Shown: piece by piece, positions 1-7,992 of the stretch
Numbering within the stretch: position 1 is the stretch's first letter
Layout of the letters: every line of letters begins with the position of its first letter
Assembly: GCF_004368785.1 (NCBI RefSeq)
Contig: NZ_SODM01000001.1
Location: 1,302,001-1,366,000 of the forward strand
Reading direction: 5' to 3'
Source: Flavobacterium sp. 270
Lineage (GTDB): Bacteria > Bacteroidota > Bacteroidia > Flavobacteriales > Flavobacteriaceae
Length of the DNA stretch: 64,000 nt
Made by a program: the position numbers and the translations under genes
The notes under the pieces: generated by a model
The model's database searches: none
Seen by the model: only the letters and a program-made list of their open reading frames with translations
Told to the model about the DNA's origin: nothing

Positions 1-744
1 TGGTTTTTCTGCCAAAAGTTTTGAGGCGTGAACCAAACGATATTCGTTTACAAATTCAGTAAAAGTCTTATTAGAGATTTTCTTAAAATAACGGCAGAAC
101 GACGGCGTAGTCATACTCACCAGATTCGAAACCTCATCTAAAGCTATCGATTCCTGAAAATGATCCTTAACATAATTAAAAATGACATTTATTCTATCGT
201 TGTCTTGTGTCTGTAATTCTAACGAAAAACCATCCGCATTTAGAAGCGTATACTCTTCTGAGGAATCTAATTCGTCAAGAATACTCAACAAGGTCATCAA
301 ACGTTCAAACGGAAGTTGGTTTTCCATCATCTCGATTTTCTTTCCGATTTTCTTTTTAGTTTCGCCTCCAAAAGCAATTCCTGCTTTTGCCTGACTCAAA
401 ACATTTTGAACCTTTTTCATTTCGGGAACTACTAAAAAATCGTTTCCTAAAAATTCAGGTTTAATATGAATAACAATTTCATTTTTATTTCCTGTTTGTT
501 CATTTGTAAAACCACAATGGGGTAAATTAGAACCTATCAAAAGCAAACTTCCGTTGGTGTAATAAGAAACATGGCTTCCTATTTGTCTTTTTCCTGCCCC
601 GCCATTTATATAAACCAGCTCAATTTCAGGATGATAATGCCATAAATGAGCTTTACTATTGGTTTTTTCTGCGTGTTTAGTGTAGGTAAAAGAACTTCCG
701 TATGAATTAGATATCACTTCAAGAGCAGGGGCAATAGTCTTCAT
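1..744 (-). CDS. AraC-family transcriptional regulator (3' end cut by window)
   Basis: The reading frame starts at the ATG at 742-744 and stays open to base 1 (248 codons, no stop), so the protein is cut at its C-terminus. The first ~110 residues look like a cupin sensor domain (HYHPEIELVYI, then GSLLLIGSNLPHCGF). From about residue 185 comes the AraC-type DNA-binding half, with SIALDEVSNLVSMTTPSFCR and the start of the second helix pair. Roughly the last 30 residues are missing. A minus-strand -7 box (TAAATTTG, plus strand 769-776) lies 25 bp upstream, directly beside the first copy of the 59-bp element that recurs before the neighbouring secreted-protein genes. Family assignment is firm; the ligand and regulon are unknown. 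Confidence 0.88.
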   Translation of the reverse strand, partial: MKTIAPALEVISNSYGSSFTYTKHAEKTNSKAHLWHYHPEIELVYINGGAGKRQIGSHVSYYTNGSLLLIGSNLPHCGFTNEQTGNKNEIVIHIKPEFLGNDFLVVPEMKKVQNVLSQAKAGIAFGGETKKKIGKKIEMMENQLPFERLMTLLSILDELDSSEEYTLLNADGFSLELQTQDNDRINVIFNYVKDHFQESIALDEVSNLVSMTTPSFCRYFKKISNKTFTEFVNEYRLVHASKLLAEKP

Positions 745-775
745 GATAAAATCTTTAAAATATAATAGCAAATTT

Positions 776-834
776 AACAAAAACACCTAAAATAATTTAA
801 ATTTTAACCTATAACGGTTTCGTAAATGAGAATA
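776..834 (+). repeat. 59-bp upstream element, copy 1 (next to the AraC gene)
   Basis: First of four copies (others at 1039-1097, 1932-1990, 2822-2880). The shared core begins AAATTTTAACCTATAACGG and ends TTTCGTAAATGAGAATA; it contains the dyad AACC-N6-GGTT. This copy is followed by no secreted-protein gene; it begins at the -7 box of the divergent AraC gene. It differs from copy 2 at only about two positions. The high conservation in non-coding DNA suggests a protein-binding site. Confidence 0.75.
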
Positions 835-1038
835 AATCATTAAAACTGAGATTTTATTTCTGTGAAATTAACACCAAAACCGAGGTTTTTTTTGAGTATC
901 ATTTTTTTATCCTGTATTTTTTTTATTAATCGTATTTAATCTGCAGTTTTTATACATATACCCCATTTTTTGTAAGAAAGAAAGACTTTTTAACAGAATC
1001 TCATTTTCTGCAAAACATTGAAAAATAGTATCTCAATT

Positions 1039-1097
1039 AACAAAAACACCTCAAATAATTCAAATTTTAACCTATAACGGTTTCGTAAATGAGAATA
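1039..1097 (+). promoter_or_regulatory. 59-bp upstream element, copy 2
   Basis: Lies 97 bp before the ATG at 1195. A likely -7 box (TAATTTTA) follows at 1148-1155, so the element sits about 50-110 bp upstream of the -7 box, where an activator would bind. The 745-1194 gap otherwise holds only copy 1 and AT-rich sequence. Confidence 0.65.
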
Positions 1098-1194
1098 TAG
1101 CACATAAATTGGAAAATTGAGTTGTGCTGAAAAATGGATTTCCGAAGTAATTTTACATCAGAAAAATGAACTAAAAATTTAAACATAGAGAATT

Positions 1195-1596
1195 ATGAAA
1201 AAGATTATAAAATTAAGTTTAGTATGCGCGGTGCTTTTATCAGGATTAAGTACTTATGCAATTGATGGTGGCAACGATTTTAACCTTCATGTATTAAAAG
1301 GTGAAGGCAGAATAATTACGTTTGCTCTTAATCAAACTCAAAAAGCAAGTTTAAGCATTTATGACAGCAAAGGAAATTTGATTTATTCTGAAAATGCTAC
1401 TGGTAAAGACGGAATCTTAAGAACTTTTAGTTTAGAAGAATTTCCAGAAGGAACTTATTTCTTAGAAGTTACTGATGCTACTAAAAAAGTAAAATACGAA
1501 ATCACTGTTGACGAAAACAATTCTGTGTTATCAAGACAAGCTGTATCATCTGTTTATACAGATGCTGCTAAAAATACTGGCGTAGCAGTACGCTAA
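1195..1596 (+). CDS. Small secreted beta-sandwich protein, paralogue 1
   Basis: 133 residues with a clear signal peptide (MKKIIKLSLVCAVLLSGLSTYA, cleavage after about residue 22). The mature part resembles the small beta-sandwich of Por-type secretion tails: SLSIYDSKGNLIYSEN, then EFPEGTYFLEV. Such proteins are usually annotated as secretion proteins in flavobacteria. It lacks the large N-terminal cargo that a real sorting tail would follow, so it is a stand-alone domain. The C-terminus ends NTGVAVR, shared with the next two paralogues. It belongs to a tandem family of four; each of the first three has its own promoter element and terminator, so they look like single-gene units. Function unknown. 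Confidence 0.85.
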   Translation: MKKIIKLSLVCAVLLSGLSTYAIDGGNDFNLHVLKGEGRIITFALNQTQKASLSIYDSKGNLIYSENATGKDGILRTFSLEEFPEGTYFLEVTDATKKVKYEITVDENNSVLSRQAVSSVYTDAAKNTGVAVR

Positions 1597-1672
1597 AAAA
1601 GTTTATACTCGTAATACAGTATAAAAGTGAGGTTAGATAGTTAGTAAGTTTAAAAACTTTTAAAGTTTTAAA

Positions 1673-1708
1673 AACAGCTCTTTGTGGTTATTGAGCTGTT
1701 TTTTTTTG
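1673..1708 (+). terminator. Rho-independent terminator of paralogue 1
   Basis: Stem AACAGCTC (1673-1680) pairs with GAGCTGTT (1693-1700), followed by a T run. The same hairpin recurs after paralogues 2 and 3, showing that the whole transcription unit was duplicated. Confidence 0.85.
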
Positions 1709-1726
1709 CTCTATACTGAACGTATT

Positions 1727-1837
1727 TATTTAACCGCAAAGAGCGCAAGGAAAAAACATAAAGGTTCGGCAAAGCTTTTATAAACTTTGCGAACCTTTCT
1801 GAAAATCTTAGCGCTCTTTGTGGTTAAATAATACATT
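1727..1837. repeat. Large palindromic intergenic repeat (AACCGCAAAG family), copy 1
   Basis: The left arm (TTATTTAACCGCAAAGAGCG) and right arm (CGCTCTTTGTGGTTAAATAA) are inverted around an inner palindrome with AAGGTTCGGCAAAGC and CTTTGCGAACCTT. Related copies lie at 2621-2712, 33396-33517 and 34412-34506, with fragments at 30396-30432 and 55310-55362. It is the main content of the 1597-2088 gap besides the terminator and copy 3 of the 59-bp element. Confidence 0.7.
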
Positions 1838-1931
1838 TTACTTTTCTAAATCTTTAACAAATTGTAAGAAATACGGAAGATTTTACAATACATTAAACTA
1901 GAAGAAACATTAAATAATAATAGGTGAATTT

Positions 1932-1990
1932 AACAAAAACGATTAATTATATTTAAATTTTAACCTATAACGGTTTCGTAAATGAGAATA
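1932..1990 (+). promoter_or_regulatory. 59-bp upstream element, copy 3
   Basis: Ends 98 bp before the ATG at 2089. A probable -7 box TAATTTAG follows at 2041-2048. The element's 3' part is identical to the other copies. Confidence 0.65.
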
Positions 1991-2088
1991 TAGCACACAA
2001 ATTGGAAAATTGTGTTGTGCAGAAATATCCATTTCAGAAGTAATTTAGCATCAGAGAATTAGAACTATTAATTTAAAAACTGAATGCC

Positions 2089-2493
2089 ATGAAAAAGATT
2101 GTTAGATTGAGTTTAGTATGTGCTGTACTTTTTTCAGGAATAAGTACTTATGCAATTGATGGAAATGAAGATTTTAATCTTCATGTAATTAAAATGGATG
2201 GAAAAGTGATCACTTTCGCACTTAACAAATTGCAAAAAGCAGACCTATCTATTTATGATAAAGACGGATCTCTAATTTATTCTGAAAAAGCTTCGGGTAA
2301 AGATGGAATTTTAAGAACTTTTAATTTAGAAGAATTTCCAGAAGGAACTTATTATTTAGAAGTTGAAGACAATACAAAAACAGTAAGACACGAAATTACA
2401 ATTTCTGATGATGCTTCTGTTTTATCAAGAAAAGCGGTTTCATCTGTTTATAAAGCAGGTTTTGCTGGAAATACTGGCGTAGCAGTACGCTAA
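2089..2493 (+). CDS. Small secreted beta-sandwich protein, paralogue 2
   Basis: 134 residues. Signal peptide MKKIVRLSLVCAVLFSGIST, then the same domain as the flanking paralogues: ADLSIYDKDGSLIYSE, GKDGILRTF, EFPEGTYYLEV, C-terminal NTGVAVR. The start is set by the conserved signal peptide and by the constant distance to the upstream element. Differences from its neighbours concentrate in the exposed strand after residue 22 and the loop at about 90-100. The unit (element, gene, terminator, palindrome) is a tandem duplicate of about 890 bp. Exported; function unknown. Confidence 0.85.
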   Translation: MKKIVRLSLVCAVLFSGISTYAIDGNEDFNLHVIKMDGKVITFALNKLQKADLSIYDKDGSLIYSEKASGKDGILRTFNLEEFPEGTYYLEVEDNTKTVRHEITISDDASVLSRKAVSSVYKAGFAGNTGVAVR

Positions 2494-2566
2494 AAAAGTT
2501 ATACTGCATACAGTATAAAAGTGAGGTTAGATAGTTAGTAAGTTTAAAAACTTTTAAAGTTTTAAA

Positions 2567-2600
2567 AACAGCTCTTTGTGGTTATTGAGCTGTTTTTTTT
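2567..2600 (+). terminator. Rho-independent terminator of paralogue 2
   Basis: AACAGCTC (2567-2574) pairs with GAGCTGTT (2587-2594), followed by a T run; same hairpin as after paralogue 1. Confidence 0.85.
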
Positions 2601-2620
2601 GCTCTATACTCAATGTATTA

Positions 2621-2712
2621 TTTAACCGCAAAGCGCAAATGAAAAACGCAAAGGTTTGCAAAGCTTTTATAAACTTTGCGAATCTTGTGAAACCTTAGCG
2701 CTCTTTGTAGTA
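2621..2712. repeat. Large palindromic intergenic repeat (AACCGCAAAG family), copy 2
   Basis: Begins TATTTAACCGCAAAGCGC and ends CTTAGCGCTCTTTGTAG, with an inner AACTTTGCGAA arm. It sits where copy 1 sits relative to the previous paralogue, so it was duplicated with the gene. The rest of the 2494-2978 gap holds the terminator and copy 4 of the 59-bp element. Confidence 0.65.
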
Positions 2713-2821
2713 AAAAAAACTATTCGAGTCACTTTTCTAAATCTTTAACAAATTGTAAGAAATATAGAATATTTTACAAATACTTAAACTACACGAAACA
2801 TTAAAATATAATTACCATTTT

Positions 2822-2880
2822 AACCAAAACGATAGATATAATTTAAATTTTAACCTATAACGGTTTCGTAAATGAGAATA
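2822..2880 (+). promoter_or_regulatory. 59-bp upstream element, copy 4
   Basis: Ends 98 bp before the ATG at 2979; likely -7 box TAATTTAG at 2931-2938. The 36 bases from AAATTTTAACC onward (2845-2880) are identical to copies 2 and 3. Confidence 0.65.
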
Positions 2881-2978
2881 TAGCATCGAAATAAGAAAAT
2901 AGAGATGTGTAGAAAATTCAACTTCTGAAGTAATTTAGCATCAGAGAATTAGAACAATTAATTTAAAAACTGAATGCC

Positions 2979-3386
2979 ATGAAAAAGAATTTAAAATTAA
3001 GTTTAGTATGTGCTGTACTTTTTTCAGGAATGAGTACTTATGCAATTGGCGGGAACGGAGATTTTAACGTTCAAGTGTTACAAGAAGGAAATGGTAAGCT
3101 GATAACTTTTGCTTTAAACCAAGTTAAAAAAGCAAACTTAGCAATTTACGACAAAGACGGAGTTTTACTTTACTCTGAAAGTGCAACTGGTAAAGATGGA
3201 ATCCTGAGAACTTTTAGCTTAGAAGAATTTCCAGAAGGAACTTACTTCTTAGAAGTTGAAGATAATGTAAAAAAAGTGAGACACGAAATTACAGTTACTG
3301 ATAATGCTACAGTTTTATCAAGAAAAGCAATTTCTTCTGTTTACAAATCTGATTTTGCAAAAAATTCAAGCGTAGCAGTTCGCTAA
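2979..3386 (+). CDS. Small secreted beta-sandwich protein, paralogue 3
   Basis: 135 residues with signal peptide MKKNLKLSLVCAVLFSGMST and the family domain (ANLAIYDKDGVLLYSES, EFPEGTYFLEV, C-terminal NSSVAVR). Most similar to paralogue 2 in its upstream region and signal peptide. Exported to periplasm, surface or medium; no catalytic residues are evident. It closes the set of three units sharing the 59-bp element. Confidence 0.85.
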   Translation: MKKNLKLSLVCAVLFSGMSTYAIGGNGDFNVQVLQEGNGKLITFALNQVKKANLAIYDKDGVLLYSESATGKDGILRTFSLEEFPEGTYFLEVEDNVKKVRHEITVTDNATVLSRKAISSVYKSDFAKNSSVAVR

Positions 3387-3420
3387 AAAGTTTAAAAAGT
3401 CGAAAAAAAATGTCATTAAG

Positions 3421-3454
3421 AACAGCTCTTTTACGGTTATAGAGCTGTTTTTTT
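3421..3454 (+). terminator. Rho-independent terminator of paralogue 3
   Basis: AACAGCTCT pairs with AGAGCTGTT (3441-3449), followed by seven T. The rest of the 3387-3744 gap has no gene, no 59-bp element and no large palindrome; it is AT-rich and presumably holds the promoter of the next gene. Confidence 0.85.
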
Positions 3455-3744
3455 ATGCCCAATTTTAAGTTAAAATTGTTAGAAAATTAATTTATCGAAA
3501 ATTATTCTTAATAAATTTTAAAGTGGTGATTTTATTGCAAAAAAAAATGTTTCAAAAAAAAACATCCACCAGCCCAGTATTTACGTACATAGCACAAATA
3601 AAGCACCGAAAGAGTTTCATTTCAGCAACTTATAGGTTTAAAAAACCTGTTTTTTTGCACAAAATTTAAATTTCTATTTGTAGTTTTACGCGTTCCACTT
3701 TAATAAATAACACTTAAAAACAATTAAAAACAATTTAAAAAAAC

Positions 3745-4128
3745 ATGACAAAATTCACCAAATTGGGCTTAGTAGCCGCCGTATTTTTGACTACTATTTT
3801 AACCTACGCAATGGATGGAAAAGGGGATTATATTTTGAATATAAAAACCGGAAATGGAAAAGTAATGACTTTTACATTGAACAACATCGAAAAATCTATT
3901 TTTTCTATTTATGATGAAAACAATAATTTGTTGTACACAGGCGATGCGTCTAACAAATTAGAGATTTCAAAAACTATAAGTTTAGAAGGTTTTCCAGCCG
4001 GAACTTATACATTAGAAGTAAAAGAAAATGACAAAGTAGTAAAACATGAAATTAATGTTGCTGCTAAAAAAGTTAAAACAGTAAAACTAGACGAGTCAGT
4101 GAACGAGAGTCCAGGTTTTCGTCGCTAA
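3745..4128 (+). CDS. Small secreted beta-sandwich protein, divergent paralogue 4
   Basis: 127 residues, signal peptide MTKFTKLGLVAAVFLTTILT. The domain is recognisable (SIFSIYDENNNLLYTGD, GFPAGTYTLEV) but the C-terminus ends NESPGFRR rather than the VAVR of the other three. It has no copy of the 59-bp element, so it is probably an older duplicate under different control. Function unknown. Confidence 0.82.
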   Translation: MTKFTKLGLVAAVFLTTILTYAMDGKGDYILNIKTGNGKVMTFTLNNIEKSIFSIYDENNNLLYTGDASNKLEISKTISLEGFPAGTYTLEVKENDKVVKHEINVAAKKVKTVKLDESVNESPGFRR

Positions 4129-4152
4129 CCGCCTTTTTTGCCCAAAAAAGTA

Positions 4153-4187
4153 AAAGACAGCCTATTTTCTTAGTGCTGTCTTTTTTT
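4153..4187 (+). terminator. Terminator between paralogue 4 and the convergent transpeptidase gene
   Basis: AAAGACAGC (4153-4161) pairs with GCTGTCTTT (4175-4183), followed by a T run. Confidence 0.8.
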
Positions 4188-4224
4188 ATTTAAGATATTA
4201 TAGTTTAAACAGGGATTTGGTACA

Positions 4225-4851
4225 TTAATAATAAATATCCAAAACAATCTTTTTATTCGAATTATCAATTATTTTTTCGATTCTCGCATAATATTTTTCA
4301 TTTACCATCGGACAACCATAACTTAAACAAATCGGATTGATTTGTTCTTCGTACGGAACTTTACTGTATTTATGCAAAACAATATTCCTCAAAAAAGCAT
4401 TATCATTTGTTTTGTCTAAACCATAGAGTTTATAAGCTTTTCCAAATTGTCCGTTATAACTATAACCTATGTAATATTTTCCTAATGAAGTACATTTGGA
4501 GTCATTAACATTACTAAATTTTAATTCTCCTTCAAATTTAGTTTCCGAACCAAAACCATGAGCAACCAAACCTTCGTCTATAATTTTATCTTTTTGCAAA
4601 TCATAAACAAAAAATCGATTTCTTCCGGACATAATTTTCATGTCTATAAAAAAAGCAATTTTCTTATCGTAACCAGAACCACTTGCAATTAGCTTTTTTA
4701 TTTCTTGAACTCTTTTTGAAAGTTTTAATGCTGTTTCTTTATCCTCTTTCTTGGATTTAATTATTTCTATTTTTTTAGAATTATCTAAAAGTATTTTTAA
4801 ACTAAAAAGTATAATAATGAGAAGCAGAAAGTAGAGAATTGTTTTTTTCAT
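4225..4851 (-). CDS. Murein L,D-transpeptidase-like protein (YkuD_2 type)
   Basis: 208 residues. One N-terminal hydrophobic segment (residues ~5-22) is a membrane anchor or uncleaved signal, placing the rest outside the inner membrane. The C-terminal half carries the catalytic cysteine in LSYGCPMVN (about residue 180) preceded by a histidine in RNIVLHKYS, the pattern of YkuD_2 proteins that make or trim 3-3 crosslinks. The canonical HGC is replaced by YGC, as in that subfamily. Single gene facing paralogue 4. Likely cell-wall maintenance; substrate not shown by the sequence. Confidence 0.8.
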   Translation of the reverse strand: MKKTILYFLLLIIILFSLKILLDNSKKIEIIKSKKEDKETALKLSKRVQEIKKLIASGSGYDKKIAFFIDMKIMSGRNRFFVYDLQKDKIIDEGLVAHGFGSETKFEGELKFSNVNDSKCTSLGKYYIGYSYNGQFGKAYKLYGLDKTNDNAFLRNIVLHKYSKVPYEEQINPICLSYGCPMVNEKYYARIEKIIDNSNKKIVLDIYY

Positions 4852-4899
4852 TTTATTGATTGTCTTAATTGTACAAGTGTTTCCAATAATCTATTTTCT

Positions 4900-5023
4900 C
4901 ATGCTAGCGCTCGTGAACGCAATCTAAATCAAATATTTATTTCTAATCTTTTTAACCACTATTCTACTTAATTATTCACATAAGCCAATCTTTGCGTGCA
5001 CGAGCGGGACGCTCGCGCCAGCG
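4900..5023. repeat. REP family A, inverted pair
   Basis: Left unit 4900-4930 contains GCTAGCGCTCGTGAACGC; right unit 4986-5023 contains GTGCACGAGCGGGACGCTCG. They lie in opposite orientation around ~55 AT-rich bases. The hairpin core is CGAGCG-ggac-CGCTCG-like. Same family at 5580-5608, 6033-6154, 55364-55399 and 55531-55569. Confidence 0.75.
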
Positions 5024-5059
5024 ACGCAAACTAGACATATTAAAATTTGTTTGTAATTA

Positions 5060-5440
5060 CTATATTTTGTTAACAAACGTAAGCGCTTCCATATTACTCA
5101 TATTGGTCATGGACAAAATTCCGTTCTTATTTTCATCAATTCCATTTATTTTAAAACAGAATTCATCTCCATCTTTGTCCATTAAAGTTAAGTATTCAAT
5201 AGTATCATCAGAATTATTTCCACAGCTATGTGAGATCGTATATTTATACGTTACTGCAAAAATATCCTTGTTATAACTGTAAACCTTTCCATCCTGAGTA
5301 AACATCCATTTTATACTTCGGTTTGCATTATTATACCATGTTCCAATAATTTTTTTTGAAGAAGGATCTACACTTTGGCTGTATCCAAAAGTAGTGTGGA
5401 TTTGAAACAGTAAAATCAAAATTAAAGATAGCTTTTTCAT
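5060..5440 (-). CDS. Small secreted lipocalin-like protein
   Basis: 126 residues with signal peptide (MKKLSLILILLFQIHTTFG). The mature start IIGTWYN, then SIKWMFTQDGKVYSY and a series of short strands, resembles lipocalin-like domains of Bacteroidota (G-x-W near the N-terminus). Two cysteines (SHSCG, DEFCF) could form a disulfide. Lies between REP family A units. Ligand unknown; the lipocalin label rests on the pattern only. Confidence 0.65.
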   Translation of the reverse strand: MKKLSLILILLFQIHTTFGYSQSVDPSSKKIIGTWYNNANRSIKWMFTQDGKVYSYNKDIFAVTYKYTISHSCGNNSDDTIEYLTLMDKDGDEFCFKINGIDENKNGILSMTNMSNMEALTFVNKI

Positions 5441-5579
5441 ACTTTTTAGTGTTTAATTGTGTGTTTGAATTAACTACATATTTCAGAAATTATTTTCTCT
5501 TACAATGAAAAATATTTGAGTATTAAAGGTATAAAATATTTAAACTACTTTTCTGTAACATATAAGACTAAAATATTTT

Positions 5580-5608
5580 CATGCTAGCGGGACGCTAGCC
5601 CCAGCATG
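5580..5608. repeat. REP family A, single unit
   Basis: CATGCTAGCGGGACGCTAGC followed by CCCAGCATG: a compact hairpin of the same family, just downstream of the SMI1 gene. Confidence 0.65.
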
Positions 5609-5630
5609 AGAATATTTATAAATACATAGC

Positions 5631-6029
5631 TTATTTATAAGCCCATTCAAAAAAATCTTCAATAGTATCATATGCCTTATAATACTCACCATATAATAAA
5701 CTACCCTCATAAAAGAATATTCCTTCTCTATTTCTAATAAAGCCAACATAATCGCATCCAAAAGCATAATCGACTATTGGAATGAAGTCATTTTTATCTA
5801 AAGAAATATAGATTTCTTTAATTTCATTCATAGGAAGTAAATAACATAAATGTTGATTTGTGTATTCTCTTGTATTTTGTCCATTCATCAATAAATACAA
5901 TTGAATTAATTCTTCTGAAAAGCCAAAATTAATTATTCTCTCTACCTCCTTAATTTCTTTTATAGAACTTGGTAAATTAATTCCAAATTCTAGATTTTTA
6001 AATTTATTGAACCATTTTAAATTATTCAT
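5631..6029 (-). CDS. SMI1/KNR4 (SUKH) family protein
   Basis: 132 residues, no signal peptide, so cytoplasmic. The SUKH pattern is visible: an N-terminal helix with LPSSIKEIKEVERIINFGFS, then LYLLMNGQN, the core strand FIPIVDYAFGCDYVGFI, and a closing helix DTIEDFFEWAY. In bacteria such proteins are often immunity proteins to polymorphic toxins, but no toxin gene is adjacent, so an immunity role is only a possibility. It is boxed by REP family A units on both sides, suggesting an accessory locus. Confidence 0.75.
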   Translation of the reverse strand: MNNLKWFNKFKNLEFGINLPSSIKEIKEVERIINFGFSEELIQLYLLMNGQNTREYTNQHLCYLLPMNEIKEIYISLDKNDFIPIVDYAFGCDYVGFIRNREGIFFYEGSLLYGEYYKAYDTIEDFFEWAYK

Positions 6030-6032
6030 TTT

Positions 6033-6154
6033 CGCAGCTGGCGTGAGCGTCCCGCTCGTGAACGCAATCTAAATCGATTATTTATTTTTATTTTATTTTT
6101 CAAAAGGTAAGTCAATCTTTGCGTGCACGAGCGGGACGCTCGCGCTAGCGGGCA
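6033..6154. repeat. REP family A, inverted pair
   Basis: Left unit 6033-6075 (TGAGCGTCCCGCTCGTGAAC) and right unit 6112-6154 (GCACGAGCGGGACGCTCGCG) in opposite orientation around ~37 AT-rich bases, as in the 4900-5023 pair. The flanks AACGCAATCTAAATC and CAATCTTTGCGTGCA are shared with that pair. Confidence 0.78.
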
Positions 6155-6190
6155 GATCAATTATAAAGTTTTTTATATTCTTGTTGGGTA

Positions 6191-7774
6191 TTATTTTTTT
6201 ATAATCTTTTTATTTACGGAATAACTTCCATTAACCTTAATTTGCATATTATAAATACCATTTGGTAAGCGTGATATATCAACTTTATTATTTTTGTAAT
6301 CTGATATATTACTTACAAGCTTTCCGTTTAAATCAAAAACCTGAGCGCTTTCAATAGTGTAATCATTATTTGTATTAATGTTTACAAAATCAGAAGAAGG
6401 ATTCGGATATACTGATAAAAGGGGTTGTTTATCAATTGATACTGTGCTCAAATTGTTTGCATATTTCCAAAAAACATTATCTTTTCCATAATACAAATTA
6501 TTTTTATAAACAATTGCATCCCATACATTGTTGAGCGCGCTAATATTTTCTGCTGTGTGCTTATCTTTATTAAATATCCATCCTTTCCTTTCATATTTTT
6601 CATCTACTGCCGAAGTAATAAAATAATCATTATTATTAATTGGATAAATAGTTGCAACATTAAAGTCTTCAAAAAATATAAAAGGTCTTGGTGCTGCTGG
6701 AGAAAGTTCTTGTAAAGCAGCTATCGAATAATTATTTAAATCCATAGAAAGCAAAGAAGTACCTCCAGTATTATTTGGACCACAGAAAAGTAATGAATTA
6801 TCCGATTTTACTGCATTTGAAGGGAAAAAATATTTAGAACCAAAACCAGAATAGACTACTGAGGTATTTTTATTTTCTAAATTATATCTCCAAATTTCGA
6901 TTCTATAGTTATCTGCCGCAAAAAATAAAAAATAGAGATTATTATCTACTTTTATAACAGTACTATAATTCACCAAAGTAGCTTGTGCATTCCATAAACT
7001 TGAAATAGCTTTTGTGTTATTTAAAGTTCCATCTGTCTCAAATAAAGAATACCTGCTTACAAAATACAACTTATCTCCATTTTCAATATACTGAGATAAT
7101 GCTGATGTACCTCCTGGCCCTGATCCATTTCCATCTATTTCTCCAGTTATAGCAAATGTTCCATCAGCTGTTCCGTCACTTCTCCAGACCCTTGAGTTGT
7201 TACTAAGATAAGGTTGGAATGTAAAAATAAAAGTATTATTACATTTTCCTTCAAAAGTTACCTCGTTCCATATTGGTAAATTATCTTTTACTAATACAGT
7301 ACCTTCCGAACTTCCGTCGGTTTTCCAAACTTGTAATATATTTTCTGTTTTAAGTAAAAAATAAATTGAATTTCCTACAGCAGTAATCGTCCAAACCCTT
7401 CCTTTTAGAAAATTTGTTACTTTTATCGTTCCGCTTGCTGTACCATCTGTTTTCCATATTTCACCATCAGAGGTTTCATCTTTTCCGATAAAAAATAATT
7501 TATCATTTAAAATTGCAGAACGTTTTTTTAGTAAATCCTGACCGCCATTCTCTTTTCCGGGATATATATCTTTAACAAGAGAAGTACCTCCCGTGGTTCC
7601 GTCACTTTTCCATAACTCACGCCCTGTATCATCGTTGCCGCTTAAAAAGAAAATATTATCCTTATATTCAATAAATCTTAGAGGAGTAAGGCTATTAAAG
7701 GAATAAATCTGCTGTTGGGCATCAGTTTTTGCAATTACAAATATTAAAAGTAATAAGAGTAGTTTTGTTTTCAT
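6191..7774 (-). CDS. ELWxxDGT-repeat protein with type IX secretion sorting tail
   Basis: 527 residues. Signal peptide MKTKLLLLLLIFVIAKTDA. At least five ELWxxDGT-type repeats are visible: GRELWKSDGTTGGT, GEIWKTDGTASGT, LQVWKTDGSSEGT, SRVWRSDGTADGT and YSLFETDGT, forming a predicted beta-propeller. The C-terminal ~75 residues are a Por secretion tail (LLSVYPNPSSDFVNI ... LPNGIYNMQI ... KKIIKK), which directs export through the type IX system. Surface or extracellular; ligand unknown. This was the neighbour of icmF before the island inserted. Confidence 0.9.
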   Translation of the reverse strand: MKTKLLLLLLIFVIAKTDAQQQIYSFNSLTPLRFIEYKDNIFFLSGNDDTGRELWKSDGTTGGTSLVKDIYPGKENGGQDLLKKRSAILNDKLFFIGKDETSDGEIWKTDGTASGTIKVTNFLKGRVWTITAVGNSIYFLLKTENILQVWKTDGSSEGTVLVKDNLPIWNEVTFEGKCNNTFIFTFQPYLSNNSRVWRSDGTADGTFAITGEIDGNGSGPGGTSALSQYIENGDKLYFVSRYSLFETDGTLNNTKAISSLWNAQATLVNYSTVIKVDNNLYFLFFAADNYRIEIWRYNLENKNTSVVYSGFGSKYFFPSNAVKSDNSLLFCGPNNTGGTSLLSMDLNNYSIAALQELSPAAPRPFIFFEDFNVATIYPINNNDYFITSAVDEKYERKGWIFNKDKHTAENISALNNVWDAIVYKNNLYYGKDNVFWKYANNLSTVSIDKQPLLSVYPNPSSDFVNINTNNDYTIESAQVFDLNGKLVSNISDYKNNKVDISRLPNGIYNMQIKVNGSYSVNKKIIKK

Positions 7775-7872
7775 TCAGGTTGTGGTTAATTATTTATTGG
7801 TTTACGAAAGTAAATATATAAGGATTTAAGATATTATTATATTCAAATAGAAGAATTTAAAAATAATTAAAT

Positions 7873-7921
7873 TAAAAAACGCATTCAATTAACTTTAAAA
7901 GCTAATTGAATGCGTTTCAAA
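7873..7921 (-). terminator. Displaced host terminator, formerly of icmF, now after the cargo operon
   Basis: AAACGCATTCAATTA (7877-7891) pairs with TAATTGAATGCGTTT (7903-7917), a 15-bp stem; on the minus strand the hairpin is followed by a T run. It lies 23 bp outside the left att copy. In the uninterrupted chromosome it would directly follow the icmF stop codon; now it is the first terminator met by the leftward cargo operon. Confidence 0.82.
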
Positions 7922-7939
7922 AAATTATAAAAATAAATA

Positions 7940-7960
7940 TTACATATTCCTTCTATACTG
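7940..7960. repeat. attachment site, left copy
   Basis: Begins TTACATATTCC and ends CTATACTG; 21 bases identical to 21545-21565, while the bases flanking on both sides differ. It is non-coding here, lying between the displaced terminator and the island. Confidence 0.85.
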
Positions 7961-7992
7961 ATTAATCCTTATTTTACTAGATATTATAAATA

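Noticed and set aside
1727..2712. CRISPR array
   Set aside because: Repeats here are long palindromes and gene-associated elements at ~890-bp spacing, not short regular repeats with unique spacers.
4992..5276. 94-codon plus-strand frame
   Set aside because: It begins in REP family A and overlaps the secreted lipocalin-like gene on the other strand.
5579..5767. 62-codon minus-strand frame
   Set aside because: It runs through a REP hairpin and the SMI1 gene in another frame.
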